A stretch of 64,000 bases of DNA from Saprospiraceae bacterium (GCA_016715405.1 JADKAE010000011.1:177836-241835), one strand, 5' to 3'. Counted from the stretch's first letter, positions 41,312 through 51,689 are shown. The notes: generated from the letters alone by a model not told the origin. Numbers and translations are program-made.

Positions 41312-44300
41312 TCATTTCTGCAACAACCCTCTCACTTTTTTGAAATCTTTGTGCGTGATGCCCTTTTGTTCAAACTGATCGATATCGGCGAGGAAAATGG
41401 TTCGCATAGTGCGGATGTGTAGTGGGTCGGCTGGGGCGTCGGCGTATTGGGTGTAGATTTTTTTGGCTTCTTCGAATTTGCCTTGTAGCAAATACGAAGC
41501 GGCCAGGTTGGAGTAAATCCAGGTTTCGTTGGGAGCCAACTCGAGGCCTTTTTGGGCGGCTTGCCCTGCTTCTTCGTACCTGCCGGATAAAATGGAAAAC
41601 CAGGCTAAACTGCCCTGGTGATTTGCTTTTGTAAACAGCAGAAATGGGTCATCTTTTTGATAAATAAGGCCCTATCAATTTTTAAAATAATATTTTTTTC
41701 CAACTGATAATTATGCGGTGAATTAGGATTTTTAGAGGCCTCATTTTCCATGCTGAATATTTCACTAAGTAAGTGCAAATAATTACGGGTCTGAGGTGTG
41801 AAATGATCAAAATACATCTTCATTCGCTTGAAATATTGCAATTGGTTGAGCTTCATGGTATCGTGGATATTACAGGCGAGAAGATAGTCTATCATTTGTT
41901 GCATGTATTGCCTTGCGGGCGTGACAAAGTGGTCTCCATCGGGATAGTTGACGTATTCAAAAAATATATTGATATAACCTGAGCTTCTTTGCAGGTGGGT
42001 TGTGATATGATTCGCACTGAGTTTGGCCAGCGAATCGGTACAGGTATATGCCATGGGTATGCGGGCTATTGCAGCGTCCTTGTTTTTGGCAAACCAGTCG
42101 GCAACTATCAGGTTGTTGTGGTAGTACCACATATTATCCCAGTATGGTTCATCAGCGAGATATTTCTTTTTTCTTAGCTGCCGGATATGGTAATACGCCT
42201 TTTCGCTGTTGTGCTTTATTTGGGAGACCTCCAGGTGTGTTCCTATTGTATGTATATAAGCCAGACTTAAATAAGCAGGGACGATGGAATTATATACGCG
42301 CAAATCGATAGGGTCATCCGGATTTAATTGCTCGAGTAGTTCAGTGCTTTTTGTGAAATATAATTTGCTGCGATCTAATAATTGTTGGTTGAGCAATTGA
42401 TACCCAAAATCTACGTACATCTCAGCTATTCCCATTTTGAGCATCCTTTTGACGAGCGTATCGGCCTGATTGTAAATGCTGTCGAGTTGGAAAAGCGTCC
42501 GGTCGAGATTGTCCCACTCACCTGTTGATAAATAGTATTCAGCTAATTGATTGTATTGAGTTGTTTTGACAACAAAATCGATACGACGGTCTAATATCTC
42601 GATTTTTGAAATTTGATTCAGATAATAATTTCTAAGACTGGGGTTGTCAATGTTTTTGTTTAATAAGATAACACCGAGTATGCCTTTAAGCGTAGATCGA
42701 ATATCTTCGGTAATAATATCGCATTTAATGGTGTCTAATTTGTGATATAAACTGACCAGGTCTTCGGTGTTGGCAAATGAGGATAATGAAGAACCGCCAA
42801 AGGCTATCAATGAGTGAATTAATGAGTTAGATACGTAATATTCGCATTCATCTGTTTTTTTTAGTCTGGGCAACAGCAGACTCAGTTTGACGATTTGGCT
42901 GTCTACAATTTCATTTCTGCCTGTCAATCCGCCATAGAGGCCTTGAAAAAACCAGGAAAGTATAGTATCATTAGATGTAGTGGTATTTTCAAAAATAGCG
43001 TCATATTGTTCGAAAGCATCCGAAAAACGCCCGTCAGAATACAGGAATTCGGCGTATTCTATGAGGATGTCATAGTCGTTGCGACTATAATGTAAGGCCA
43101 GACGGTAGGAGGAATCCGCCTTTTCAAATTCGAGGGTTTGGTATTGCAGGCGGGCGAGGAATACGAGTTCGTTGATTTCGATGGTACGCAGACTGTCGCT
43201 GAGTCTTAGGCTATCCTGGTAGTTGGCTATGATCTGGCTGTATTGTTCGTCATTGAATTTACGGGCTTCCAGTCTTTCAGGGATATTGGCGGATTCGAGG
43301 AAGTAGACGGCTTTTTCCAGGTCGCCCTGCTGGTAGTAAGCGAAGGCTTGCCGGAAGGTCTCGCTCTGGTCGTCGAGATTTTGGGTAGAAAAAACAACGG
43401 AAAGCTCGTCGGCTTTGGCTTTTAAGCGCTCGAATTGTTCCTGCAGCAGGGCAATAGCTTCGTTTTTGTCGCTTATTTGTTTTTTCATTTGCCGGCTTAA
43501 TTCGCTGAGTAACTCTTCTTTTTTCTTTCCCTCTTCTTCAAGCAGGGCTATACGGTCGCGTAGTTTCTTTTTTAGCGCAGCCAGGTTGATTTCGTAATAG
43601 GCGGCCCGATTTTTGTCGATGGTGCCTTGGGGGCACAGTAGTATTTTTACCGGACTTTTCCGGTTGGGAAATAAATCCTGGATATCTTTTTTATTGACGA
43701 CTTCGTAACCCTGTTTTTCGATGGTTAAGGATACCGATTCCCCGATTTCTACATCAGAAAAAATGAGTTTGAATAAGCCGTTATCATCGCTGCGGGTGGG
43801 TTTGGCTTTTGTTGCAGAAATGGAAACACCGGATATTTTTTTTATTTGACCATGAAATTTTTGCTGCATATATACGGGTATGTGCAATTCAAAATTGCCG
43901 AGTGAGTCGGTGTATGTGTGAATAGAAGCGATGGCTACTTTTACGTCAGCGAGGGAAACCCGTTTTCATCGGTGATATTTCCGTAGAGTTTATCGATACC
44001 TTCTAATCCGGCTTTCAGGTAAATGGCCCGGCCTTCTTCGAGTCGGTACAGGCTGTCGGGTTGGGTGAGCGTATAAGGCTGATCGTGGCGGATGTAAAAT
44101 TGTACATCACGGCCCTTCCATTTGGCGTCGATTTCGGTGAAGACGGCTTTGCCTTCTTTGTCGATACCGGCTTCGCGTTCGCCGCCGGGCAGTAGCATAA
44201 CTACCGATCCCTGATTGACGATCTGCCTGTCGTGCATACCTTTGGCGCCGTGTACGTATATGGTTTGGGCAAAATTGACATCGCAGCGGTTGGCGGCTAC

Positions 44301-44816
44301 CGGCCGGGCAGGATCAAAGCCGGCTACGACAAAAAAGACGAGCATGGCGCCGCCCAACTGAAAGCCTTTGTGGTAAAACTGGAAAAAGTTGGGCAACACC
44401 GCTGTAAACCCGGCGGCAGAAAGCGCCAGTGCAATGGTGAAAAAACGGTATTGCGAAGCCGAAGGACAAGGTATGAGCCAAAGTAGAGCCAATATGATTA
44501 TTAATAAAAATAGACTCACCCAAAAGGGGATGAAATCGTTCTTTTTAGACAGGGAAATAGGCGTTTGTTGGGCTTGCAGTTGGTTGAGGAATACCAGCAA
44601 ATCCCGGCTGAGTTCGGATAACTGCGCTTGTTGTTCCTCCGCCGTCAATACCCCACGCGATATGTGTTGGCGGTGTATTTCCCACCGCGACTGCAATACC
44701 GTGAGGGTATTTCGCAATTCCGGAATTTCGATCTGCGCGTTTTCACGTGCCATCAGGCCGAATAGTTCGGTCAATCGCCCTTGTTGTATGAGTATTCGAT
44801 AGCGTTGAAACTCCAT
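41312..44816 (-). CDS. EAD11-like membrane protein with coiled coil and TPR repeats (frameshifted)
   Basis: About 1168 residues from ATG at 44816. Residues 1-85 resemble effector-associated domain 11 (YRILIQQGRLTELFGLM, LQSRWEIHRQHISRGVLTAE, LSRDLLVFLNQL). Three hydrophobic segments follow (about 97-116, 124-143, 154-168). Then come two carboxypeptidase-regulatory-like beta domains (YGNITDENGFPSL, SGVSISATKAKPTRSDDNG), a coiled coil (LRDRIALLEEEGKKKEELLS) and many TPR-like repeats (FRQAFAYYQQGDLEKAVYFL, ADSSYRLALHYSRNDYDILI, ending APNETWIYSNLAASYLLQGK). Frame breaks near 43925 and 41625 separate it into three pieces that read on into one another. EADs in bacterial conflict systems couple sensors to effectors by homotypic contact. 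Here the partner may be another EAD11 protein such as the one at 63302. Confidence 0.7.
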
Positions 44817-44952
44817 GCACGACGGTTAATGCTCCAAAATATCCTTTTCCGCAGAAATTTCGCAATTCCTCTCTCGTAATTTATTCCGCAATCCGACATA
44901 CGCATTCCGAAATATGAGTATATTCGTTTCCAGAACCTAAAACCCTCACACC

Positions 44953-45305
44953 ATGACAAAAGCCGCACAATCTGTGTATTATTTCGGATTTTACCTGCTA
45001 TTGCTGGGCCTTATTCTTGTTATTTCCCCAATACCCTGCTGACTTTATTCCAGTTTGAATCCACCTCCGAAGTCTGGATCAGGATTGTGGGGGTGCTGGT
45101 ACTCGACCTGGGGGTGTATTATGTGATAGTGGGACCGAAAGCAAGCGATCTCTTCCTGAAAGTGGCTTCCTACAATCGTTTTATGGCAGCCGGCTTTTTT
45201 GTGCTATTTGTACTGCTCGGCCTGGCCAAACCCCAGCTAATCCTCTTTGGCGTCGTTGACCTCCTCGGTGGAATTTGGACGATGATGGCGCTGAGGAAGG
45301 GATGA
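44953..45305 (+). CDS. small multi-pass membrane protein, one frameshift
   Basis: About 117 residues from ATG at 44953 (MTKAAQSVYYFGFYLLLLGL). A break near 45030 in a C-run separates the first helix from the rest (IVGVLVLDLGVYYVIVG, FMAAGFFVLFVLLGLAKPQL, LFGVVDLLGGIWTMMAL). Four predicted transmembrane helices. No family recognised. Similar small four-helix proteins are common and uncharacterised in Bacteroidota. Confidence 0.6.
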
Positions 45306-45315
45306 GGGGACTTTG

Positions 45316-45466
45316 GGACTGTACGACTATACGACTGTACGACTGTACGACTGTACGACTTGTGATGTTTATTAATAGGTGTAACTGTTTAGGGTTTAGC
45401 TGTATGTTTAGTTAACTAAACCCTATCGCTAAACTGCGCAAGCACTAAACCCTACTAAACAGTTAC
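45316..45466. repeat. two adjacent tandem-repeat elements
   Basis: 45316-45361 is a (GTACGACT)n array related to 5836-5927. 45381-45466 is a quasi-palindrome: GTTTAGGGTTTAGCTGTATGTTTAG on the left, CTAAACCCTATCGCTAAAC...CTAAACCCTACTAAAC on the right. Together they fill the gap between two co-directional genes. Confidence 0.8.
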
Positions 45467-45485
45467 TAATATGTAAATTTACTTT

Positions 45486-45986
45486 ATGCGAAAAACGACA
45501 AAACTCCTGATTGCCTTTGCCGTATTATTTCTCGGGATACAAGCCATTCGTCCCGAAAAAAACGTGTCGAACGACCAGACGTATGACATTTCAAAAAAAT
45601 ATACGATTCCCGACGAGGTGAATGATATTTTGAAAGTGGCCTGCAACGACTGCCACAGCAATTATACCCGCTATCCCTGGTACGCTGAAATACAACCTGC
45701 CGCTTCCTGGCTGGCATCTCACGTCAACGACGGGAAAAAAAAGCTGAATTATTCGGAATTACTGAAACGCCCTATCGCCGTGCAAAACCACAAGTTTGAA
45801 GAGACGATAGAAATGGTGAAGGAAAAAGAAATGCCCCTGGCCTCGTATACCTACCTCGGACTGCACGCCGACGCAAAATTGACGGACGAACAACGCTTAC
45901 TCTTGACTACCTGGGCGCAGGCGCAAATGGATATGCTGAAGGCGACTTATCCTGCTGATAGTTTGGTTATGCCGAAAAGAAGATAG
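45486..45986 (+). CDS. haem-binding domain protein
   Basis: 166 residues. A short hydrophobic N-terminus (LLIAFAVLFLGIQAI) acts as signal anchor. The CxxCH haem motif is in VACNDCHSNYTRYPWYAEI, followed by PAASWLASHVNDGKKKLNYSE and KEKEMPLASYTYLGLHADAKL. This is the pattern of the Haem_bd family (PF14376), small periplasmic c-type cytochrome-like proteins of Bacteroidota. The partner redox enzyme is not in the window. Confidence 0.9.
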   Translation: MRKTTKLLIAFAVLFLGIQAIRPEKNVSNDQTYDISKKYTIPDEVNDILKVACNDCHSNYTRYPWYAEIQPAASWLASHVNDGKKKLNYSELLKRPIAVQNHKFEETIEMVKEKEMPLASYTYLGLHADAKLTDEQRLLLTTWAQAQMDMLKATYPADSLVMPKRR

Positions 45987-46000
45987 GAACGCGGTTTTTT

Positions 46001-46091
46001 TACCGCAGAGTCAAACGGAGTTGAAAGGAGTTGCACAGAGTTTTTTTCTACTCTGCGTAACTCTGCGTGAAACTCCTTTAACTCTGCGGTA
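46001..46091. repeat. 'TACCGCAGAGTCAAACGGAG' quasi-palindrome
   Basis: Left arm TACCGCAGAGTCAAACGGAG...GGAGTTGCACAGAG, right arm CTCTGCGTAACTCTGCGTGAAACTCC...AACTCTGCGGTA. Same family as 24263-24357. Situated after the haem-binding protein gene. Confidence 0.85.
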
Positions 46092-46149
46092 AAAAAAATA
46101 CTATTAGGAACCAATTCCCATGTACCATTAGTTGTATTATTAAAAAACT

Positions 46150-46748
46150 ATGGAATTTTCACTTAGACCCTGGACGATAGACGACCTGGACAGCCTCGTC
46201 CGGTATGCCGGCAACAACAACATCGCCCGGTATATGACCGACCGTTTTCCCCATCCGTATACCCGCGAAAACGGGATTGCTTTATTGAGATGGCGACTAA
46301 AGAACAGCCTATCCATATTTTCGCCATCGATATAGACGGGCAGGCTTCCGGCGGCATCGGGATTCACCCACAATTCGACGTATTTCGCAAAAACGCCGAG
46401 TTGGGCTATTGGTTGGCCGAGCCGTTCTGGGGCCATGGCATTATGACAAAAGCCGTAAAGCAAATGGTCAATTTTGCATTTCAGACTTATGACATCACCC
46501 GGCTTTTTGCCCGCCCTTTCGGTACTAATATCGGTTCGCAAAAGGTGCTCGAAAAAGCGGGTTTTATCCTGGAGGCGAGGTTCGAAAAGACGATTTTTAA
46601 AAACGGCGAGTTTGAGGATGAGTTGGATTTATGCGGGTTCGCAGGCCCTAGGTTATTCCGTTGTCGGTTGTCAGTTATCGGTTATCGGTTATCGGTTATC
46701 GGTTATCGGTTATCGGTTATCGGTTATCGGTTATCGGTTAAAGTATAA
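46150..46748 (+). CDS. GNAT (RimJ/RimL-type) acetyltransferase, frameshifted, 3' end in a repeat
   Basis: About 199 residues from ATG at 46150 (MEFSLRPWTIDDLDSLVRYA). A break near 46295 separates the N-terminus from the rest (IHIFAIDIDGQASGGIGIHP, AELGYWLAEPFWGHGIMTKA with the acetyl-CoA loop, FGTNIGSQKVLEKAGFILEA). Beyond FEDELDLCGF the frame runs into a tandem repeat and encodes (RLSVIGY)n until TAA. The C-terminus is therefore either repeat-encoded or masked by a further indel. N-acetyltransferase by family; substrate unknown. Confidence 0.8.
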
Positions 46749-46798
46749 CTGTCAAAGATAGTGAACAGACAACAGAGAACAGAGAACAGACAACAGAC
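46664..46798. repeat. (GGTTATC)n array plus (GAACAGA)n array
   Basis: 46669-46740 holds about ten copies of a 7-bp unit, TATCGGT. 46763-46797 holds ACAGAGAACAGA-type units. The first overlaps the 3' end of the GNAT gene. The second abuts the stop of cdaA, so the array lies between convergent genes. Confidence 0.88.
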
Positions 46799-47596
46799 TT
46801 ACACATAATACTGCTCCAACAAAACATCCAGCTCCTCTTCGGTGAGGCCTCGCTGCAACTGCCCATCATAGGCATACGACAACTTGCCATTTTCTTCTGA
46901 GACGACAAAAGCGACTACATCAGCGCGTTCGGTGATGCCGACGGCGGCGCGGTGGCGCAGTCCTGCGGAGGCGGGGATGGCGGGGTTGTCGGAAACGGGG
47001 AGTACACAACTGGCCGTTTGAATTTTACCAGCGCCAATCAGCAGGGCGCCGTCGTGGAGGGGGCTTTCTTTTTGAAAAATACTCACAATAAGTTGTTCGC
47101 TGATCAGTGCATCGAGGGGGAGTCCGCCGCTGATAATGCCTTCGAGGTTGGCCTGGCGCACAAAGATGATGAGCGCGCCGGTCTTGCGATGGCTCATGCG
47201 CATGAGCGCCTGCTTGATGGCGCTGATCTGGTTATTGCGCAGCTCGGCGCCTTCGAAGTTGCGGTCGAGGATGCGCTCAAAAAAACGCGAGCGCTGCCGC
47301 AGGGTGCTATTGCCCAACAACAACAAAAAGCGGCGCACCTCCGGTTGGAAGATGATGATGAGCACGATGACGCCCACACTTACAAACTGGTCGAGCACGG
47401 CGGAGAGCAGGTCCATACCCAACTGGTTGACCAGCCACCAGACGATGTAGAGGAGAAAAACGCCGACAAAGATGTTTAAGGCCCTGCTACCTCTCAGCAA
47501 TTTGTATAACTGGAACAGCAGGTACCCAACGATGATGATGTCGAGGATATCCCATATGGTGACGGGCAAAAAGCCTATTTTAAATAAAAACATCAT
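46799..47596 (-). CDS. cdaA: diadenylate cyclase CdaA
   Basis: 265 residues. Three N-terminal transmembrane helices (IWDILDIIIVGYLLFQLYKLL, LNIFVGVFLLYIVWWLVNQL, VSVGVIVLIIIFQPEVRRFL) precede the DAC domain. Catalytic motifs are SPLHDGALLI (DGA) and GLRHRAAVGI (RHR). It makes the second messenger c-di-AMP from two ATP. Its ATG overlaps the stop codon of the S9 gene (ATGATG over TGA), so the two are translationally coupled. No GdpP or CdaR homologue is adjacent. Confidence 0.95.
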   Translation of the reverse strand: MMFLFKIGFLPVTIWDILDIIIVGYLLFQLYKLLRGSRALNIFVGVFLLYIVWWLVNQLGMDLLSAVLDQFVSVGVIVLIIIFQPEVRRFLLLLGNSTLRQRSRFFERILDRNFEGAELRNNQISAIKQALMRMSHRKTGALIIFVRQANLEGIISGGLPLDALISEQLIVSIFQKESPLHDGALLIGAGKIQTASCVLPVSDNPAIPASAGLRHRAAVGITERADVVAFVVSEENGKLSYAYDGQLQRGLTEEELDVLLEQYYV

Positions 47597-49785
47597 CGCC
47601 GGGGGGTTGAGAGGTTTTCTTGTAGGTTGTACCAGATAAACGCAGCTATGTCGGCGGCTTCGTCGAGCCTTCGGGTGGCGGGCACTCCGGCAGGGTAGGG
47701 GCCTCCGCGGTCTAAGCGGATCAATACGGGGTTGTCGTTTTGTTGCATAGCTTGCAGGGTGGCCGTCAGCTTGTAGGCATGGGCGGGCGTCACGATGTCG
47801 TCGGCATCGGTGGCGGCGATGAGTACGGCCGGGTATTTGGCCGGCACGGCGTTGTGCAGGGGCGAATAAGAAAGCAGGTTGTCGAATTGACGCGCCACTT
47901 CGCTGCGACCGAATTCACCTGCCCACAGCCAGGCGCTGTTGAAGTGTTGGTAGCGCATCATATCGTAGATGCCGTTGATGGGCACGGCTACCTGGCACAA
48001 ATCGGGCCGCTGGGTGAGGGTTCCGCTCACAATGAGGGCGCCGTGCCCCCTGCCCATGATAGCCAGTTTTTCTTTGGAGGTATAGAGATTTGACACCAGG
48101 TATTGGGCGGCAGCCTGGAAGTCGTCGAAGGCGTTTTGTTTTTTACCCAGGGAGCCCCACTGGCGCCAGGTTTCGCCGTCTTCGCCGCCGCCTCTGATAC
48201 AGGCCACGGCGTATACACCTTCGTTTTCGACTACAAGCGGCAGGAAGGGGGTATACTCGGGTTGTGCGTTATGGCCTCCTCCATCAGCTACAAGCAGGGT
48301 GGGGCGTTTGCCGTCGAGGGCAAGTCCTTTTTTATGGATAATCCACATGGGTATCTGCTGTCCGTCGAAACTTTCGTATCGCACTTTTTGGATTTCGAAT
48401 TGGCTATCCTTTAAGTCGATTTTGGGTGCGAAATACGACGAAAACTTGTAGTTGTCCATGTGGAGCCAGGCTATCCGGGTGGGCTGCAGGAAATGCCCCA
48501 GCGAGACGAATACTTCTTTGCTGTCGGATTGGGCTTCCAGCCCGAGTACGCTGGTATGTAGCTCGAGGTCGATCTGGTGTTGCGGTTTGCCTTTCAGGTC
48601 AAATACGGCGATCTGGGGGCCTTCGGTTCTGGCATAGGCGCATACGAGCTTGTTGCCGGCGAGCACGGCGTGTTGCAACACGGCATCTTTGGCGTTGGGC
48701 ACAATGTCATCCCAGTACCGTTCGCCGGGTCTGCCGGCGTTGACTTCCACGATCCGCCCGTTGGGGGCATTGTGGGTGGTAAGAAATAACAGACGGCTGC
48801 CAAGGTTGCCGATGAGCCGGAAGGTATGGTCGAAAGATTCGGTGATTGGTGTAAAATCGCCGTCGCCGGCTTCGAGATCCCGGAAAAAAACGGCACTGCC
48901 GTGCACAGATTCTTCGAGGAAGAGCACCAGGTAGCGCTCGTCGTCGGTGGTCTCGGCCAGTATGTTGCGAAGCGGATAGGAACGGTCGGCAAAGACGAGT
49001 GCATCCTGCGATTGTTTTTCGCCTATGCGGTGGAAATACAACTGGTGAAAATGGTTGGGCGCCGTGACCTGGAGGTAGGCGCCGTTGGCCGGGTAGCGAC
49101 TGTAGAAAAAGCCGTCGCGGAACCAGGCGACGTTCGAATTTTTTACGTTGCGGATTGTATCCGAGAGTTTGCGGCCCGAAGCTGTTTCCATGACAAATAT
49201 ATTATATAGGGCCGAACCATTGCGGGAAACGCCGTAAGCCAGCAGTGAGCCGTCGCGCGAGAAGGTATTACTGGCGGCGCTGAGGCTGCCGGATTTTTCC
49301 CAGGTATTGGGATCGAGCAGGGGCTGCAATTTGCCGAACATGCCGGTAGTTTTGCACAACACATCCTGCTCTTGCCTGCCGTTGTTTTTCCATACAAAGT
49401 ATTGGTCGCCACGGCGTTCCGGCATTTGGTATCGTTCGAAATACGAGAAGTCGCCGAGGCGCTCGCGGATGGCGTTGCGATAGTCTATTTGCTTGAAATA
49501 CTGCCCGGCGATAGACCGCTGGTCTTGTATCCATTTGGCGAGGCGCCGGTCGCGTTGCTGCTCCATCCAGCGATAGGGATCGCGCACTACCACGCCGTGA
49601 AAGCTGTCGGCCTGCATCGAATCGCGAAAGTGGTCCGGGTAGCTGATATGGATAGATTTGAACCGGATAGCCGGTCCATCGCTGCCTTCCCCGCAGGAAG
49701 AGAGCCACATGGCTGCTGCTGCAGACAGTGCCGTGAGAAGTACAATGTACCTTGTATTTTTAGCTTTCTTTTTCATGCCTTTCAT
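47593..49785 (-). CDS. prolyl-oligopeptidase (S9) family lipoprotein, apparently catalytically dead
   Basis: 730 residues. Lipoprotein signal (LSAAAAMWLSSC), then the S9A N-terminal motif (DSFHGVVVRDPYRWMEQ), a seven-bladed propeller, and a C-terminal alpha/beta hydrolase (RPTLLVADGGGHNAQPEYTP, IRGGGEDGETWRQWGSLGKK). The nucleophile elbow, normally G-x-S-x-G-G, reads MGRGHGALI, so serine is replaced by glycine (codon at 48046-48048). The His loop, normally A-G-H-G, reads DRGGPYPAG. The Asp survives (TDADDIVTPAHAY). The reading frame is intact throughout, so this is a maintained pseudoenzyme rather than a broken gene. Coupling to cdaA hints at an envelope sensing or binding role (inference). 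Confidence 0.85.
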   Translation of the reverse strand: MKGMKKKAKNTRYIVLLTALSAAAAMWLSSCGEGSDGPAIRFKSIHISYPDHFRDSMQADSFHGVVVRDPYRWMEQQRDRRLAKWIQDQRSIAGQYFKQIDYRNAIRERLGDFSYFERYQMPERRGDQYFVWKNNGRQEQDVLCKTTGMFGKLQPLLDPNTWEKSGSLSAASNTFSRDGSLLAYGVSRNGSALYNIFVMETASGRKLSDTIRNVKNSNVAWFRDGFFYSRYPANGAYLQVTAPNHFHQLYFHRIGEKQSQDALVFADRSYPLRNILAETTDDERYLVLFLEESVHGSAVFFRDLEAGDGDFTPITESFDHTFRLIGNLGSRLLFLTTHNAPNGRIVEVNAGRPGERYWDDIVPNAKDAVLQHAVLAGNKLVCAYARTEGPQIAVFDLKGKPQHQIDLELHTSVLGLEAQSDSKEVFVSLGHFLQPTRIAWLHMDNYKFSSYFAPKIDLKDSQFEIQKVRYESFDGQQIPMWIIHKKGLALDGKRPTLLVADGGGHNAQPEYTPFLPLVVENEGVYAVACIRGGGEDGETWRQWGSLGKKQNAFDDFQAAAQYLVSNLYTSKEKLAIMGRGHGALIVSGTLTQRPDLCQVAVPINGIYDMMRYQHFNSAWLWAGEFGRSEVARQFDNLLSYSPLHNAVPAKYPAVLIAATDADDIVTPAHAYKLTATLQAMQQNDNPVLIRLDRGGPYPAGVPATRRLDEAADIAAFIWYNLQENLSTPRR

Positions 49786-49806
49786 GCATAGACGCCAATT
49801 TGGCTT

Positions 49807-49814
49807 TATATTTG
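49807..49814 (+). promoter_or_regulatory. putative -7 promoter element
   Basis: TATATTTG matches TAnnTTTG, 42 bp upstream of the ATG at 49856. The -33 position has only TTTC. Confidence 0.35.
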
Positions 49815-49855
49815 TAGGTCTGCTTATTGAAAAACGAGTCCCAAAACAAACGCAT

Positions 49856-51067
49856 ATGCAAATTAACGCATTTATCCGGGTTTGCGGTGTTTGTACCGCT
49901 TTGCTGTTGCCGGTTTTTTGCCTGCATGCTCAAGAACTTCGCGAAAACGAGCGCGGAGAAAAGATCATTGTATACCCCGATGGCAGTTGGCAGTATTTCG
50001 GCGACTTTGCCGCGCCAGCGCCTGATAATGCCAACGCTGATACAAAAAAAGAAAAGGAAGGCAATAAATACCCCATTTTTGTGGGTACGGTCAACCCACT
50101 GGAAAGCCCGGTATCCGTTACGGAAGAAGATATTTTTAAAATTGCCGTGCGTCGCTCCCAATTGGCACAAGATGCCGCGAGCATTGCCGAGAAACGCGCA
50201 AAAGAGGCGGTAAAGGCCCGAGAGGCAATTGAAAAAGAATACACCGCCCTGAAAAACAGACAGGATGTAGACGAGGACGACCTGCGCCAGGTTCAGATTC
50301 GCCTCGATGCTGCCCGGCGGGCGGAAAACGAGACAACATTGGAGAAAAGCAGGGCCTCAGAAGAAGTGACGAGGGCTACAAAACTCACCGAAAAGGGCAA
50401 TTATCTCACAGAGTTTAAGTCGACACAGCAGGCCAAACAGCAGCAATCCAAGCTCAGCAAAACGCAGAAACTGCTGGCCGCCGAACCTTTCGAAAATTTG
50501 ATCCCCCTCAGCGATAATACTACGGCTGGACTTACCGACCGCAATCTCGACCTTATTGTAAATCCGCCGGCGGCCTCTTGCCGCATGGCTTACGAAGGAA
50601 AAGACGACGCGAGTGGCCAGTGGCGCCGCGATGTGCAAAAGCAGTTGTTGTTTACGCATACCGACGAGCGGCTGCGTATGTTTCTCAAAGACAAAGAATA
50701 TCTCCGCTGCGAGGGCTTTTTTACCTCGCTGGGCGGCTATCGCTTTCTTACGCTGCAGTTTAGTTTTGCCTATCCCAATGCGAGAGAGGCCTACGGGTTT
50801 ATTGAAAAAGGCAGCACGCTTACGATCAAGCAACTCGACGGCAATTTTATCAACCTGCGGGCCGGCAAGATGGACCGCGGCAGCTACGATACCGAAACCG
50901 AGATCCTGACTTACCGGGTGCATTATCCCATCGACCGCGGTCAGATGAATCTGCTCAAGGAAAGTGAAGTGGATACCATTCTCGTATTCTGGAGCACGGG
51001 CTATGAAGAATATCAGGTTTATCAACTCGATTTTTTTATTAACCAAATAACCTGCCTGGAGAAATAA
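49856..51067 (+). CDS. secreted coiled-coil protein of unknown function
   Basis: About 403 residues from ATG at 49856, which starts a signal peptide (MQINAFIRVCGVCTALLLPVFCLHAQ). The next segment contains ENERGEKIIVYPDGSWQYF, a short motif seen at the N-terminus of many Bacteroidota secreted proteins. Residues ~80-180 are a Lys/Glu/Ala-rich coiled coil (EKRAKEAVKAREAIEKEYTA). The C-terminal ~200 residues are beta-rich (RFLTLQFSFAYPNAREAYGF, ETEILTYRVHYPIDRGQM). No family or function recognised. miaE follows 4 bp after the stop. Confidence 0.75.
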   Translation: MQINAFIRVCGVCTALLLPVFCLHAQELRENERGEKIIVYPDGSWQYFGDFAAPAPDNANADTKKEKEGNKYPIFVGTVNPLESPVSVTEEDIFKIAVRRSQLAQDAASIAEKRAKEAVKAREAIEKEYTALKNRQDVDEDDLRQVQIRLDAARRAENETTLEKSRASEEVTRATKLTEKGNYLTEFKSTQQAKQQQSKLSKTQKLLAAEPFENLIPLSDNTTAGLTDRNLDLIVNPPAASCRMAYEGKDDASGQWRRDVQKQLLFTHTDERLRMFLKDKEYLRCEGFFTSLGGYRFLTLQFSFAYPNAREAYGFIEKGSTLTIKQLDGNFINLRAGKMDRGSYDTETEILTYRVHYPIDRGQMNLLKESEVDTILVFWSTGYEEYQVYQLDFFINQITCLEK

Positions 51068-51071
51068 CGGA

Positions 51072-51688
51072 ATGCGCGCTTCTAATCAAAATCAATCCTC
51101 CCTGCACGTATTAGGCCTGCAATTGCCCACCGACCCCCGCTGGGTAAATATGGCTGAAATAGACCTGGAAGAAATCCTCACCGACCACGCGTATTGCGAG
51201 CAAAAGGCCGCTACTTCCTGCATTTCGCTGATACAGCAATATCCCGAAAGGGCCGAGTTGGTGCGCGAACTGGCGCCGGTGGTCACCGAAGAATGGGGGC
51301 ATTTTCGCATGGTATTGGCCGAACTCGACAAGCGCAGTCTGCAACTGGGCCGCCAGCGCAAGGACGAATATGTAAATGCCCTGCTGCAGTTTCAGAAAAA
51401 AGGCGGCACTCGCGAGGAGGGACTTCTGGAAAAACTACTCACCTGCGCCCTTATTGAAGCACGCAGTTGCGAGCGATTCCGCTTGCTTTCGCTGCATATC
51501 AGCGAGGAGTCGCTGCGCGATTTTTATTACAAATTTATGGTAGCTGAAGCGGGCCACTATCGCATGTTTCTCGACCTGGCTATGCTGTATTGCGGCGAAG
51601 AAAAGCCTGGGCGCGCTGGAAGGAATACCTGGCCTTTGAGGCCGGGTTGATGGAGACATTGACGCCGCGCGGAGATAGGATGCACTGA
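51072..51688 (+). CDS. miaE: tRNA-(ms2io6A)-hydroxylase, one frameshift near the end
   Basis: About 205 residues. Ferritin-like di-iron hydroxylase that modifies ms2i6A37 in tRNA to ms2io6A. Iron ligands are visible in ILTDHAYCEQKAATSCISLI, TEEWGHFRMVLAEL, CALIEARSCERFRLL and MVAEAGHYRMFLDL, the paired E-x-x-H motifs. A break near 51605 changes the last residues. With one base restored it reads EEKAWARWKEYLAFEAGLME and stops at 51686. The gene is 4 bp after the coiled-coil gene, so co-transcribed. Confidence 0.92.
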
Positions 51689-51689
51689 G

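Noticed and set aside
46664..46748. Possible CRISPR or minisatellite array of TATCGGT units
   Set aside because: Units are only 7 bp and contiguous with no spacers, and no cas genes are present.
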